Positions 1 to 11,866 of a stretch of 64,000 nucleotides of DNA are shown piece by piece. Numbering within the stretch: the stretch's first letter is position 1; every line of letters starts with the position of its first letter. Position numbers and translations under genes: made by a program. A model generated the notes under the pieces. The model worked only from the letters and a program-made list of their open reading frames with translations. It made no database searches and was not told the DNA's origin. The stretch is from Latrodectus hesperus (taxonomy: Eukaryota > Arthropoda > Arachnida > Araneae > Theridiidae): contig CM075855.1 of the NCBI GenBank assembly GCA_037975125.1, forward strand, positions 86,501,206-86,565,205. The letters run 5' to 3'.

Positions 1-1345
1 GAACCGATTTTATCGTGAATGAAATAAAATAATATTATTCTAACAGTATTTCAAATAATTTTGAAATAACAGATACAAAAGAAAAATTTTATTTTCCCTT
101 GCTTATTTCCACAAAAAGTAAAATTGATACATACTTTCAGAAGAATAATTAGGAGAAATTTGCATTTGCTGGTTTTTGAAAAACAATTCAAGTAATAATG
201 CTACAAATTAACCAACCAGAATACATAAAAGTTGCTATAAAATCACTCATCGCTTTTACTATAGGCGTCAACAGTGCAAAAATGGCTATCACAGAAACTA
301 TATTCCACATTTAAGTACTTGGATAAGTTTAATTTCCATAGAAATAAAAAATTTACTACGAATTTATGACATCTAATCCAAATAACACCCACAAACTAGC
401 AGCAAAAAAACGTCTCATTCGAGAAAGTCAACCTAAAAGACGCCTTTTCCGAATAATAATTTCATTGCCGGTCATTACACGGTAGAAAAGAGTCAAAAGA
501 GAGAGAGAGAAAAAAATTCACGAATTTGGAAAGTTGCCAAAAGTAGTAAAAGAATAAATATATAAAAATCGAAATCAACCCGGTAGGAGTCATAAAAATT
601 AATACCTTCTGGACGTGACGCACCCTCTGGTCACTTGTGTTTGATCCACGCGAGGCGCAAAAGCCTTCTGGTCACTAAAGTTTGAGTACAAATCCACTCA
701 AAAGTTTCTGCGGGGTCAGCATTTAACCACATTCCGGACTTTAAGCGTGACGAAGTGGCCGCTGATATTAAAAGAAAAACGAAAAAAAAAAATGAACAGA
801 AAACGTGCTTTCTGCCATGAACAGGGATTCGCCATCAAGCAAGCGATAAGAAGAAAAAGAAAAGAACACCTTCCCCAAGCATATATTTCCCGCGCCATTT
901 TGCTTCTCGTGCACAGAAAGAAGACCTACACGAACCTGTTAAAAGTCCTTTTCATTATTTACTAGATCACGATCTGCTGCTGGGTTGTTGTCCCCCAACC
1001 CATATCCTTTAATCTGAGAAATTCTGTGAAGAACGAACTTTTTTTTCCCTCCTCCTCCTCCTTTAAGGTGAAGTGAGTTGAGTTGTACAGGATAGCTGAT
1101 ACATTATGCACGAGGTTGTTTGGCTTGAATCTTCCTCCGAAGACAGATCCAGATTTACAGACTTGTGTAATTGATGACCGTGGTTTCAATCGGCAGAAAA
1201 AGTAACTTTCTGAATTTGTCGATGGATGAGATTTTTTTTTTCCAATCTTTTAAGTTTAAAACAGAGTGAATTGACACAAAAGACTTCTCAACAAATTTAA
1301 ATTCTAAAAATCGTGAAACAGGAAACATACACAATTTAAATATAG
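1..1345. other. AT-rich non-coding stretch
   Basis: No gene is recognised. The sequence holds a short (GA)n run near 500-512, A-rich runs near 785 and a slightly GC-richer patch at about 600-740. The small open frames here have no domain signature and are not supported as genes. If the minus-strand gene starting at 35 kb extends this far, this could be intron. Confidence 0.6.
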
Positions 1346-1412
1346 GCAAACGATTTTAATACGATCTAAAATTATTAATCAAATAATTTCAGATCGTATT
1401 AAAATCGTTTGC
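1346..1412. repeat. Near-perfect 67-bp palindrome (hairpin)
   Basis: The 31-base left arm (1346-1376, starting GCAAACGATTTTAATACG) is the reverse complement of the right arm (1382-1412) with one mismatch, around a 5-base AATCA loop. Such a structure could be a tiny fold-back element, a recent inverted duplication, or, if transcribed, a small-RNA precursor. No protein frame crosses it. The palindrome is directly visible; its role is unknown. Confidence 0.9.
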
Positions 1413-3688
1413 TACAAATCTATGTTACAATGGAAAATAACATTGGCAATTCTCGATATCTTGAGAAATGTTGAGAAAAATGGGTAAAATACCGAACAAC
1501 TGGTATAACTGTCTAGAGGCCAAATTATTAGTGATATCTGGAATATTATTAATTAAACAATTTACTAAATAATGTTTCTTAACCATAATTATGAATTTGT
1601 AAAATATTGATATTTCTGTCATGAAACAATGGTAATTTGTCATGTATTGTAAAATTAATTTGCCTCTAATATTTATGATTTTCATTTGAAAATTATTCAT
1701 TATCATCCAGATTATCCACCAAAATTATCTAGATTTTAAAATTGTTCTTTACTTATTGTCGAATTAAAAATTCATAATCATATGTCATTTTGATATTTTT
1801 CAAAAATTCACATATCTCTTGGTATATCTAAAGTCACTATATGATTATAATGTTTGAGCTGCATACTTTACACACACAAACACACACATTCATGTGTGTA
1901 TATATAAATAAATTCCATATTCAACCAACCGTTCAGATGAAACAACCCATCACAGATCAGTCAGCCGCCAGCAATTCTTCAAGACTTGTTAACGTTTTTC
2001 CACCACTTGTTGCTCATGAGCGAGCACGATAAATTACGCAGAAGCAGTTGGACAATTTTCAAAAGCAAAAAATATCAATGAAATAAAAGAAAATGTGAAG
2101 AAAAGAAACACAAATTTTGGCAACGATGAACTCCAGAAATTCTGAAACAATTTCGGCGATAGAAGAAGCATTACAAACAACTTGATCGCATGCCAGTGCG
2201 ACGGATAAGGACTTGTTGACACAGCATGGCCAGCGTCGCGAAACACTTCATAAAGGAAATGAAAAACGGCGGCAACAAAATGATTCATAAATACTTTTTC
2301 TCATCCGTAACTTTAAACAAAACTGTTATATAATATTGAAAACGTAATTAGAATTTTAATTACTATTGATTAATAAGATATAACAATTGTATACCTAAAA
2401 TAATTAAGAAAGTTCTTCGGTAATTATTATGTAATTAGAGTGAAGAGTTTTACATAATATAAGCAGTTATATAAATAGCGTTTATTATACAACTTCTAAT
2501 TACATTTTATGCAATAAACCGCATCTGATACAAGAAAAGCAACAGGACATTAAAACAGGGATTTTTATAAGATTAATAGCGGATCAAGTCAATCACCAGA
2601 TTTTGCGTATCGTAACTTCCAGTAAAAATGTCGGGATTTTCGAAAAAATTGTGATTTGGTAAAATAACGATATTTAATAATTTTTGTAAAGATATTTACT
2701 ATTTTTAGTAAATTGTAATCTCTAAACGCTTTTTAAAATCACGAAACGTGGCCCATTGTATAATCAGCTGAGAACAAACTGAATGAAGTGTGAAAAACTT
2801 GAAAATATTTTTTAAAACTTGAAATTTTTAAATATTAATGCCTGGACTCTTTTCATCAGCGTTCTAATGCATTCCTGATCAGGGACGTATTGGGAAAAAC
2901 GTAAGCACGTTTGCTACAGTGAGCAAACACAATACTGTTTCAAAAGTCAAAAAAATGCATAACCTTATTTTTTTGAAGGAAAAAAAAATCAGTTTTAAAT
3001 GAGAAAAACTTCATGCATTCGCTCTTGAAGTTGCTGATTATTCCACGAAAGGTTTTTTTTTTTAATGCATCAAGAAGATCAAATCGGGAATAATTAAGCT
3101 TTAAATTAATTGCAAAAGTTGAACTCGAAATTTTGAAATGGGATATTATTAAACTATTTGGGATAAATTAGAGGTTACCATATTGATATAAGTTTCATTC
3201 CCCAACGTTCTTAATTCGACATCCAACAAAAATTCGGAGATATTTTGCTAATATCAAGAAAAGTTCGAAGGGAAAATAAGGATTTTGCTTACATCAATTG
3301 TAAGGAAGCAAGCTTTTGATGGGGGAAAATATAAGGTAAATATAAATTTTCAGATACTTATTATTTATATTAGCAATCGAATTTAGAATAGAAAGAACTT
3401 AATACTTAGAATCAGTATAAACTTTTCTAAGTATTAAGTGTCACGAGTAATTTTTTACGATAGAAAAACAAAAAAAGATATTACAATACCACTCTACTTC
3501 CTGGAACAAAAACTCATTTTCTCAAAAAAATAATGACCTCATTTGATCTCTTAAAAGACTTTTAAACATTCTACTAAATATCTCTTTATTCAATCAAAAA
3601 TATAATTTTACTTTTTTATATTTATTTATTAAAATTTCCCTGAAAATGAGGTTCTGTAATTAATTGTCAGATTAATATGTTATTGTGC
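1413..3688. other. AT-rich non-coding stretch
   Basis: No gene or recognised element. A short alternating CA/TG-rich stretch lies near 1870-1905, and the rest is low-complexity A/T sequence. The frame at 2034-2288 (minus) is hydrophobic and Phe-rich, as expected from reading an AT-rich strand, and is not supported. Confidence 0.6.
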
Positions 3689-3835
3689 AATGATCGGATA
3701 ACCAGCTCCCGTAAGCCCTGGTGTTATGCGACCCGTGCCTAGGGTTATTTGGCACCGCGGTAATGGTGTCTTAACGGAGCCTCTAGTTGCCTGGCGAAAT
3801 TCTAGAGTAATTTGCTTTGCCCAGTAACTCAGGCA

Positions 3836-4092
3836 ATGCTGGGTGGACTTATATTACCTGGGCTTTTTAATTGTTATCTTGTGGCTGTAAAGACACAAGA
3901 ATTAACAAACCTTTCTGCATTTGCAGGTGAAGCCTCTGAAGTAGACCTTGCTGAAAAAGACAAGGGAACTCAGAGGCAATCTTGTAAAGGAGCAGAAATG
4001 AATCCTTCACTTGAGGTAGAAATGACCTCCAAACCATCTTCTTCTGGTGAAAGTCAGGAAGCTATCCCTAGCATGACTGACTTTCTGACCAG
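3836..4092 (+). pseudogene. Probable LINE ORF1 N-terminal fragment
   Basis: This open frame lies upstream of the ORF2 tail inside the same insertion. It has a short hydrophobic start, then a polar segment rich in Glu, Lys and Ser (for example SKPSSSGESQEA), typical of the disordered N-terminus of LINE ORF1 proteins. No gag-type zinc knuckle is present, so the RNA-binding part is lacking. The start at 3836 is the first ATG of the frame; a later ATG at 3997 (MNPSLEVEM) is equally possible. The frame runs past the junction as far as 4198, but from about 4090 it reads ORF2-derived sequence out of frame. Assignment to ORF1 rests on position and composition only. Confidence 0.35.
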
Positions 4093-4299
4093 ATGGGACT
4101 GTTTCATCAAGACCCTATCTGCTGGAAATGTCATACGCAAGAGGAAACGGCAGAGCATATCGCTTACGAATGTGAGGCTCTTGCCCTCCCTAGATTAACT
4201 TCTTTAGGCATCATCCATACTAGAGAGTTACACCTAGACTCCATTAAAAGGTTATCGGACTTTATTAATAAAGTGGGTAACACGAGTAACTGGAACTAG
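4093..4299 (+). pseudogene. LINE ORF2 C-terminal tail with zinc-knuckle motif
   Basis: The translated segment contains CWKCHTQEETAEHIAYECEA, a C-x2-C-x9-H-x4-C motif followed by a Leu-rich 'LPRLTSLG' stretch. This combination is characteristic of the end of ORF2 (after the reverse transcriptase and RNase H region) in arthropod Jockey/R1/I-type non-LTR retrotransposons. About 69 residues remain of a protein normally near 1000 residues. No reverse transcriptase or endonuclease motifs are present, so the fragment is non-functional by itself. It reaches the natural stop just before the 3'UTR. Clade assignment within non-LTR elements is uncertain. Confidence 0.7.
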
Positions 4300-4403
4300 G
4301 AAACATTGGGTTTGGAGTTAATGGTACAAAATGCTGATAAAAGCAGAAGTGCCCAATGACATACAAACTCAATTCTAAGAAGAAGAAGAAGAATGATCGG
4401 ATA

Positions 4404-4680
4404 CTAGGATTTCCCCTTTACAACACTACAAGGGGTGAAAGTGATGGCGCCTTATATAGTGGGGCACCCAGTGGGTGCCCCATCATAGCCCAGAAAGAGA
4501 GTCTTCGTAATTTAGAAACAGGGACCCAGCAGAAGACCCCCGGACCACCCCCAGAGGAATCATTTCACATGGAGGACATTGCGACCACGATCTATTTAAC
4601 GGCCTAAGCAGCCATTAGTGAGCACAACGGATCTTCGATTGGGTCGGTATTCGAACTCGTAACTTTCCGATAGCGAGAAA
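4404..4680 (-). repeat. Dispersed repeat, copy 1
   Basis: This segment follows directly after the LINE target duplication. Its part at about 4520-4650 matches the reverse complement of 54665-54830: both share the blocks CCAGCAGAAGACCCC and ATCTATTTAAC and end with a TTCGAA-containing B-box-like block. Two diverged copies in opposite orientation identify a dispersed family. The B-box-like end suggests a tRNA-derived SINE, but no convincing A box is seen. A 9-bp perfect hairpin, GGGGCACCC-AGT-GGGTGCCCC, sits at 4461-4481. The left boundary is uncertain. Confidence 0.55.
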
Positions 4681-5590
4681 GAACCTCTTATCTTTCTCGG
4701 AGATAGTTTCAAATGGCAAGTTTTCTAATAAAAAAAAACCATCTGTATTAAATAAAAAAATTTTTAATCATCAGGATTTATATACTTAAACATGAGATGT
4801 CATAAATAATATCAAAAAATAGAAAGGATATTTTTCAGTGAATGTGGAAAAGGGGAAACGAATCTTTTGAATCTCACGATTAATATTTTATAAACAAATA
4901 TTTCATAAGACGAAAAAACAACCGGAACGACCCCTGCTGCAGCATTTTGAATTAAATTGAAGTCTTTTCTGGTGGAATAGACATTCTCTAAAGAGTATCT
5001 GGACACCGTTCGAACGCTCTGAATGCGCGTATAAAGCCTTCAGATAAAATGAAATTCAGGTTTTCTATTTAAAAATATATCGAATTTATTTTTCTTAACA
5101 AAAATTTTATATTGGTTTATTGATAGCAAAATCGATAGCAAGTTCCCGTTTCCGTTCCTGTATTCTTTTCGAATGCTTTAGACTGAAGAGCTAGTTCCAA
5201 GTTGTAGCAGAAAAATAGAATGGAATTGTTCATTTTTATTTCAGGTTATTATTAACGAATAAGCGATTTTAAGTTTTTATACGCTAATAAAAAATTTAAA
5301 TAAGATAAATAAATTTTAAACGACCTAGCAAATGTATATTTATTAAAATTACATTTAAAATTCCTAAAAAAATTTAATAATTAAATTTTTTTGACGAATT
5401 GAGATTAATTAATTATAATCTTGTGAAAAACTCCTGGAAAAAATTCAATGAGTTAAAAGGCCATTTTGGCAGAGAATTCAATTACATATAACTTTCTAAT
5501 ATTAATACGAATAATAAAGAGAGAAAGAGGAATCTAAATTTGAAACCAAATCATTCTTGCGAGAATGTTTGACTTTTAGAATTTAAATTT
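4681..5590. other. AT-rich non-coding stretch
   Basis: No gene, repeat boundary or regulatory signal was recognised. The sequence is mostly A/T-rich with scattered short poly-A and poly-T runs. Confidence 0.5.
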
Positions 5591-5739
5591 TCATGAACCT
5601 GAAGATCCATGCCATTAATGATTTTTTAGTCTCGTTTTTCTATTTGGTGTACATGAGAAAGGACAACAACAAGCAGAAGTAGGAAACATTTATTGACGAT
5701 GACCATGACTCCAAACATGAATAAAAGGTTGCGCTGCTT

Positions 5740-5880
5740 TTTTTTTTCTTTGTAACGGGTATCCATTACGGTCAGAAAGCCTGACTTCTTCCCCAGTTTT
5801 ACTTCCAAGCCTTACTCGGGATTCGAACCACTGGGTGAGGACCGAGGGTCATAACCACCCTACAGGCTGAGCTGATAGTT
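5740..5880 (-). mobile_element. tRNA-derived SINE relic (head region)
   Basis: Read on the minus strand, the sequence near 5880 has an A-box-like CAGCTCAGCCTGTAGGG, followed about 45 bases later by GGTTCGAATCC, a perfect pol III B-box match. The arms do not fold into a complete tRNA, so this is a tRNA-like SINE head and not a tRNA gene. The body would extend leftward. A run of T at about 5738-5748 (poly-A on the element strand) may mark an internal or terminal A-rich stretch. No target duplication could be fixed. Confidence 0.55.
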
Positions 5881-8800
5881 GAATACTATACATGCATATT
5901 CAATGAAGTTAGCTAAATGTCGTCTAAAATCCAATTTTTGTGGCTTTATGTAAAGCAGTTTTGCTGGTCCAATTATAGTGTGGTAAATTTAGTAGTATGG
6001 CATAAGTATCGGCAACTGGATTTCTGATGAAAGTTCAGATGAACGCCTTATAGATGGCCCCATAAACAGTTAATGGTTACTGATGAATTGCCATGTGGAA
6101 TTAATATGAATACAGTGATTACACATTAAAAACAAAAACCGTGAATGTTAATTTTAGGATAAAATTAAAGAAAAATCCAGATTGGGTACTTTTTGCTACT
6201 TCTGCACTTGTAATATACGACATTTTAAAACGCTACAAGAAAGTACTTCGCTAAGAATAAGTAGGTTAACTGGAAAAGACACAACAGGTAAAAAAAAAAT
6301 GAACACAATGGCACTTGGGAGTTAAAATTCATTAATCCTCAGCGCTCACTTACAGACTGGAGCTAAATTTCAAGCCGAAACTCCCATAACAATCACGAAA
6401 GCCACTATAATTCGAGTGGTTTGAGCCAGAAAAATTTTCATTTCTCATTCTTTTGATCTCGAGTGCCAGATGGGAAAAGAACAACTTAGCATTATTGCCC
6501 AAGAATTTCCTTACGACCACCCCCAACACGAAAGTAATGTATGGTCGCAAGAATGAAATATCTTTATTCCTGCGCGAAACGGCACTTAGCAGACGGCGAA
6601 ATTTACAGAGGGGGGGAGGGTTACAGTAATCCAATATAAGAAAGTGAACGAAAAATTCCATCCATAAATACAGTACAAGGCGCTCTCCCGCTCTTTTAGC
6701 ATTCCAAGTAGAATTTAAGGATCTCTGAAAGCTCTCCATAATTCTTCGCAAGGTTAAAATAATGTGTTTTTAAATGACTTTCCCGTACAGCATAAATGCC
6801 TCGCTTCCATTCCGGAAGCAAGCAAATATGAATGATTTTATCGACTGAATTTTTTAATTTTTTTTATTTTCCACTAACTGGCGGGCAATTACTTGCACGA
6901 ATCAAATAAAAGCAGCGGTGTTTCATAATGCGCTTATGTGGGAGGATAGATACTTTGTTTAAAGAACTTTAAAATGAATATGAGATTGGCGGCAAAGATT
7001 TATGAAATGTTGGCGATGAAACTGTTTCCAAGAATGGCGATGAGGACACACTGATATGCTCGATTATATTGGTTCTTCGCCAACTACAGCGATTTATCGC
7101 CCATTTGTTGAGGTAAATGAATTCAGATATTGTATTCTAAAAGAACGATATAAGCAGATATTGAAATTAGTTGGCGACAATTTATCAGATGAGGTGTGCT
7201 TTTAAAATGATTCACTGAAGGAAGTGGAAGTTTATGATTGAAAATAAATTGCCATGAGAATTTGTTTCGATGACCATTTTCAGAGATCATTCCATAAAGA
7301 AACCTGCTGCTCCCATAATATAGGATCAGAAAATTTTAATTGTGAATGGAATATTTCAGAACGCACGTTTACTTTAAACTCTGAATAAAATTAAAAATAA
7401 GAAATAGTCTGTAGAAAGAAATAGAGAAAGAAATGGTCTGTTTTAATTTTCACATTTTGAAAGTTATAGTAATCGAGGGTTAAAAAAAGATATAAGAAAA
7501 TGGCAAATTTAATCTTTTTAGACTTACTTTTGAAAAATTGTGACAAAGAGAATACATAAGAAAGTCTTTCAATAAGAAGATGACAAAATAAAGATTAGTA
7601 GTAATAAGCAATTGTGTTTCATCTAAGTGTTTCCAATTTTTGGCGGTAGCTGTATTTGTGTTTGTTGATTTCACGAAAAACTTCCCTTTGGATATTTCAT
7701 AAGGTGAAATGTACTGTTTTTGGTCTAGAACATACTTTATTTTACTTGCCTTCAATTATTTTTAATAGTAATGCGAGAGAAAATATAATTCAAGGGTTAG
7801 GAAAGTACCTTATGTTATCATTTGCATCACCTTATTAATCGCAAAAGCTATTTTAGAGCAACTCATGAAAAACATTACGAAAGAGAACATTATGATTTAA
7901 CATTATGAAAGAGGGTTGCAAAAATAGACACAAAAAAGTTGAAAAAGGTCTTTATCCAGGAATTAGCCTTAATTTACAATTTAATAGGCCACCTAGGCGT
8001 GAACAGAGCAAGCAAAGTTTAGGTGATCTAGAAGTCTTTGCAAATTTTATTAAAAGTAAAACACTTTTAGTAAAATTGGCAATTAAAAACTGTTTATCAT
8101 AATTAAAAATAAGGCTTTGAAACAGTATTTTGTGCCAAAAGCGTCACCAGTTTCATTTGTTTGGGCCGTCTACTTCAATATACAAAGTTTGACCAACACT
8201 TGTTCTATTTATAAAGTCTGACGAACCCTTAATAGAACTGAAGCATCGATATTCATATTTTGGAAGCAGCAACCAAACAGAACACGGACATGAACTACCA
8301 AAAAATATTAATTTCATTTGGTTGATATTGTGACCACGATCTAAGATACTGTTCCAGCCACTGGTATCCCTTAGACAAGTCTCACAAATCAAGTACAACT
8401 AAATTTAACTTCTCTTCGCTACCACACAACATTTTAACGATTTTTGAGAACGTTATTCTTAAAGTTAATTATTATTTACGGACTAGTTCTCGTTTATAAT
8501 ATTAGATTGCACAACAATATTTCATCCCCCACCAGAGAACAAATTGGTCTGTAATTTAGGTAGAACACATTTAAAATATATTACATCAGAATTCAAATTT
8601 AAATTAAATACTTAATTCAATTTAAATAATACCAAAAACAAAAAAGGCATTTACATTTAAAAAAAACTCCAGTAGAAAACCCAAAAATATTAGGTTATTA
8701 AAAATTTTGAATTCGATTAAATAATAGATATAAGTGGTCACAGCAGAAGCATCATCATCAAACGCAAAAAAAAAATCCCTTTTTATAAATAATGAAAACG

Positions 8801-10125
8801 GTCTGTTAAGCATTTATCAGACAATAAATAATGACAACTAGTCAGAAATAAGACATAAGCTGAAATTATTGAAAGAGATTTATGAAAAAGCTTACATCCA
8901 CATTGAGATTGGATTCAAGAAATCCCAGTGACCAACAAAGATGACAATTGATTTTGTTCTTCAACAAGAATGAAAAAAGAGTTCAGGACAAAACACGAAA
9001 AGAAACTAATAAAACCAAGAAAATTACAAAATGTTCCATAAAACCATTTGTCATTCGCAAAGTTGACAAAAAAAATAGCAGTTGCTAGTTCTTAATGTGG
9101 TACCATTCCCAAATAGTTCATAAAAGTCCTAACAGGAAACAGACATCTTCCATTTTCTGCAATTCTGTTTCGCACTTTTCAATCAATGTTGCCATTTTTT
9201 GGGATGAAAAGTAGCAATATAAAGTATTTCGCCGTGATTTCATCAGTTTCGGAACATTTTATTATTTTTTTTCTGTCGATAGAGAGAATAACAGAAGTGT
9301 GTGGAACGGTAAATGGCGTAAAATTTTAATCTTTGGCGTTGAGGAACTGAAATAAAAAGAGCGATTTGTGAATTTAGAGATTGGTAGTTTACTGCTTTTT
9401 TATGGCAACATTGCGCGATAGACATCGATACGAATGAGCACTAAGTTCCGATAGCCTTATATTAGACATAAAATGAAGATATCTGAACACGGCCAAGTAG
9501 AGAAAACAGATAATTTAGGGAGAGAAATGTTGTAGATACGACTCACAGATATACCATACTGCAAGTAATAAATAAAAGCAATTCCCTAAAAAGATATATC
9601 CAGTAAGAAATATTTTCCATGATTTAGAGCAAATATGTTTAAAGGATGAATTTTAAAGTAGAATTTTATGACTGTAGAAATTATAAAATACACATTCAGT
9701 ACTGAGAAGTGATTATAGGAATAAGAATTTGTTTAGCTATATACCACTTGTGCATATATTAAGCTTTACATCTGCATAATTTTACATTCTAAAGCAATGG
9801 AATAACATATATAAAAAATATTTAATTATATAACTTTTAAGAATTAATAAAGAAATATTTTTTGGTAATTTTCTTTTTAATTCTAATTTTTACTTATTTT
9901 TTTATTATTATTGCTATGAAAGTTTTCCCTTCTATCCTAAATGAAATTCATCGCATTCTTATTAAGAACATTTTTTTATTTTTTTAACTGTTTTTGTTTG
10001 TACGTTTCGTATCGGTTAATATTTTCATTTTCTTTAATTAAAATTTCAGGAAGAACTTTAATTATTAATTAATTTATTAATAGTTTAATTCTTACTTTAG
10101 AAAAATTGCTTAATATACATATATA
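5881..10125. other. AT-rich non-coding stretch
   Basis: No gene is supported over 4.2 kb. The 133-residue minus-strand frame at 6350-6751 overlaps a slightly GC-richer patch with a G-run near 6610, but shows no domain, signal peptide or splice logic. The remaining open frames are short and hydrophobic, as expected by chance in A/T-rich DNA. Confidence 0.5.
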
Positions 10126-11386
10126 TGAGGGTCACTCTAACATTTTTGAGATACAACTAGGTTTTTAAAGTTATACTTACAAAATTTTAGGTGTGTTCAA
10201 AGTAGTCTCCTCCAGCATCAATGCACTTTTGTAGACGAATTTTCCACAGATTAAATGCCTCAAGCCATTCATTTCTTCAAATAGATGAAAAAATGCATTT
10301 ATAGCCACATCAATCTCTTCTTCTGAATGAAAACGACGTCCACGTAAGTTCTTATTTAGATTAAAGAATAACCAAAAGTCGCACATAGCTAGATCAGGTG
10401 AATACGGCGGATGTTCGATCACTTTAGTTTGTTTTTGTTTAAGAAACTCAACTGTTAATCCGGCTGTATGTGAAGATGCATTGTCATGGTGAAGCATTAG
10501 TCCCCTAACATTCAGTTCTTGTAGAATTTCTTGAAGACATTTAGTGGTATGCCAGTTTGCTGTTACTGTCTTCTGTCCTTCCAACTTGATGGCTTTGACC
10601 AATCCCGTACTTCTGAAGAAAACGGCATACATCACTTTTTTCAGTGCGTGTTGTTTTTTCACCATTGTCGGAGTGGGATCATCTTCAAAGACCCATACTT
10701 TGCTTTCTTGACGTGTTGGAACGTCAAAAAACGGGATGTACGTTTCATCCCCTGTTACAATTTTAGAAATGATGCGGTGGCCACCATCATACAGCATATT
10801 AAGAGTTTCTTTTCTGATTCGGACACGCTCCTCTTTTTGTTGCTCAGTTAGATTATGGGGAACCCAACGGCAAACTACTTTTTTCATATGTAATTCTTCA
10901 TGAATGATTTTGTGTATGGCTGTGGATCCAATGTTAAATTCCTTCTGTATCATTTGATAGGTACAGCGATTATCATCCATTAACATTTTTCGTATGGCAT
11001 ACACATTATCAGGGATGACTGCCGACGGTGGCCTTCTTGTGTGTTCTTCATCTTGAAGAAAATTGCGACCTCTTCTAAATTCTCTAAACCATCTGAATAC
11101 AGTAGCACGAGCTGGAGATTCATCACCCAATGCTAATTGCAACCGTTGAATGCATTCTTCTTGATTTAATCCTGCTTTGAAATCGTAGAAAATCATAGCG
11201 CGAAAATGTTCTCGCGTCAACTCCATTTTCTCTTGTTTAAAATTTATTCCACGCTAAACAAGTTGAAGTAAGTCAGTAAAAAATCGTCTTCTGTGTTAAA
11301 ATACTTTGTACTTTAAAATTAAAACGTTATTTTTATTTTGTAAATTCTCATCTGCGCGTATCTCAAAAATTTCAGGTTAATCCTCG
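10126..11386 (-). mobile_element. Full-length mariner transposon
   Basis: A 1261-bp element, close to the roughly 1.3 kb usual for mariners, is bounded by TA dinucleotides. The terminal inverted repeats are 29 bp (10126-10154 and 11358-11386); 22 of 29 positions match and the inner block TTTTTGAGATAC is identical. It encodes one uninterrupted transposase on the minus strand that fills most of its length. The TIR mismatches mean either natural asymmetry of the family or some decay. No other insertion interrupts it. It lies to the left of the minus-strand signal-peptide exon at 35 kb, in the same orientation as that gene. Confidence 0.92.
10177..11226 (-). CDS. Mariner transposase, intact reading frame
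   Basis: This 349-codon frame encodes a mariner-family transposase, which binds the element's inverted repeats and catalyses cut-and-paste transposition into TA sites in the nucleus. The N-terminal part (about residues 1-110) has the paired helix-turn-helix DNA-binding arrangement, including ATVFRWFREF and TRRPPSAV. The linker motif is WVPHNLTEQQK. The catalytic triad is visible: Asp160 in VTGDETY, Asp248 in LHHDNASSHT and Asp283 in YSPDLAMCDFWLF, giving the diagnostic D34D spacing. Length matches the family (about 340-360 residues) and the ATG sits just inside the right terminal repeat. No stop or frameshift is seen, so the protein could be functional, although 'MCD' and 'SKVWVFED' differ from the commonest family wording. 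It resembles the transposase-derived part of SETMAR but has no SET domain. Confidence 0.92.
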   Translation of the reverse strand: MELTREHFRAMIFYDFKAGLNQEECIQRLQLALGDESPARATVFRWFREFRRGRNFLQDEEHTRRPPSAVIPDNVYAIRKMLMDDNRCTYQMIQKEFNIGSTAIHKIIHEELHMKKVVCRWVPHNLTEQQKEERVRIRKETLNMLYDGGHRIISKIVTGDETYIPFFDVPTRQESKVWVFEDDPTPTMVKKQHALKKVMYAVFFRSTGLVKAIKLEGQKTVTANWHTTKCLQEILQELNVRGLMLHHDNASSHTAGLTVEFLKQKQTKVIEHPPYSPDLAMCDFWLFFNLNKNLRGRRFHSEEEIDVAINAFFHLFEEMNGLRHLICGKFVYKSALMLEETTLNTPKIL

Positions 11387-11802
11387 TATAAAGCATGAGT
11401 AGAGAAATATCATAAGCATAAATTGAAAAAATACAAGAATTTATATACATAAATACAAAAATTATACGCTTAGTATTACATTTAGCGCGAAAACAGCTTA
11501 AATAGAATTACTAATATTTAATAATCATAAATTTTTTATAAAATTAATCAAGTGTGAAATGAAAAATTATAAAGTGAAAATACGAAATATAGTACACAGA
11601 TGGAATATATATTCCACAGATAGTTTAAAATAAAAAAAAAACATAGAATAAAAGGAAAGTGAAACGAAGTACCAATATGGCCAGCTTCTTCAGGGGCTTT
11701 TGACCACATTAGCGCAAAGTATAGCCTTTCTGCAGTGGCCTCAGACTAATGTCTTAATGAAGCCACTACAGCCCGAAGCCACACTAAAAATGAATTTAAA
11801 AT

Positions 11803-11866
<64 letters not shown>

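Larger units (their letters stand above)
3701..4391 (+). mobile_element. Internally deleted non-autonomous LINE (SIDE-like)
   Basis: A 691-bp insertion is bounded by a perfect 12-bp direct repeat, AATGATCGGATA, at 3689-3700 and 4392-4403. The 3' end carries the C-terminal tail of a LINE ORF2 (4093-4299), a short 3'UTR and an (AAG)n tail, the layout expected for target-primed reverse transcription. The 5' part is not ORF2. It is a non-coding leader followed by a different reading frame containing an acidic, Ser-rich segment, which I read as 5'UTR plus the start of ORF1. The join lies near 4080-4092, with the two frames out of register. This suggests a copy of a LINE that lost most of ORF1 and ORF2 and was mobilised in trans, like the short internally deleted elements known for R2. 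The alternative is a chimera made by template switching. Confidence 0.7.

Noticed and set aside
6350..6751. 133-codon minus-strand frame as a gene
   Set aside because: No domain, signal peptide or splice support; the residues reflect local base composition.
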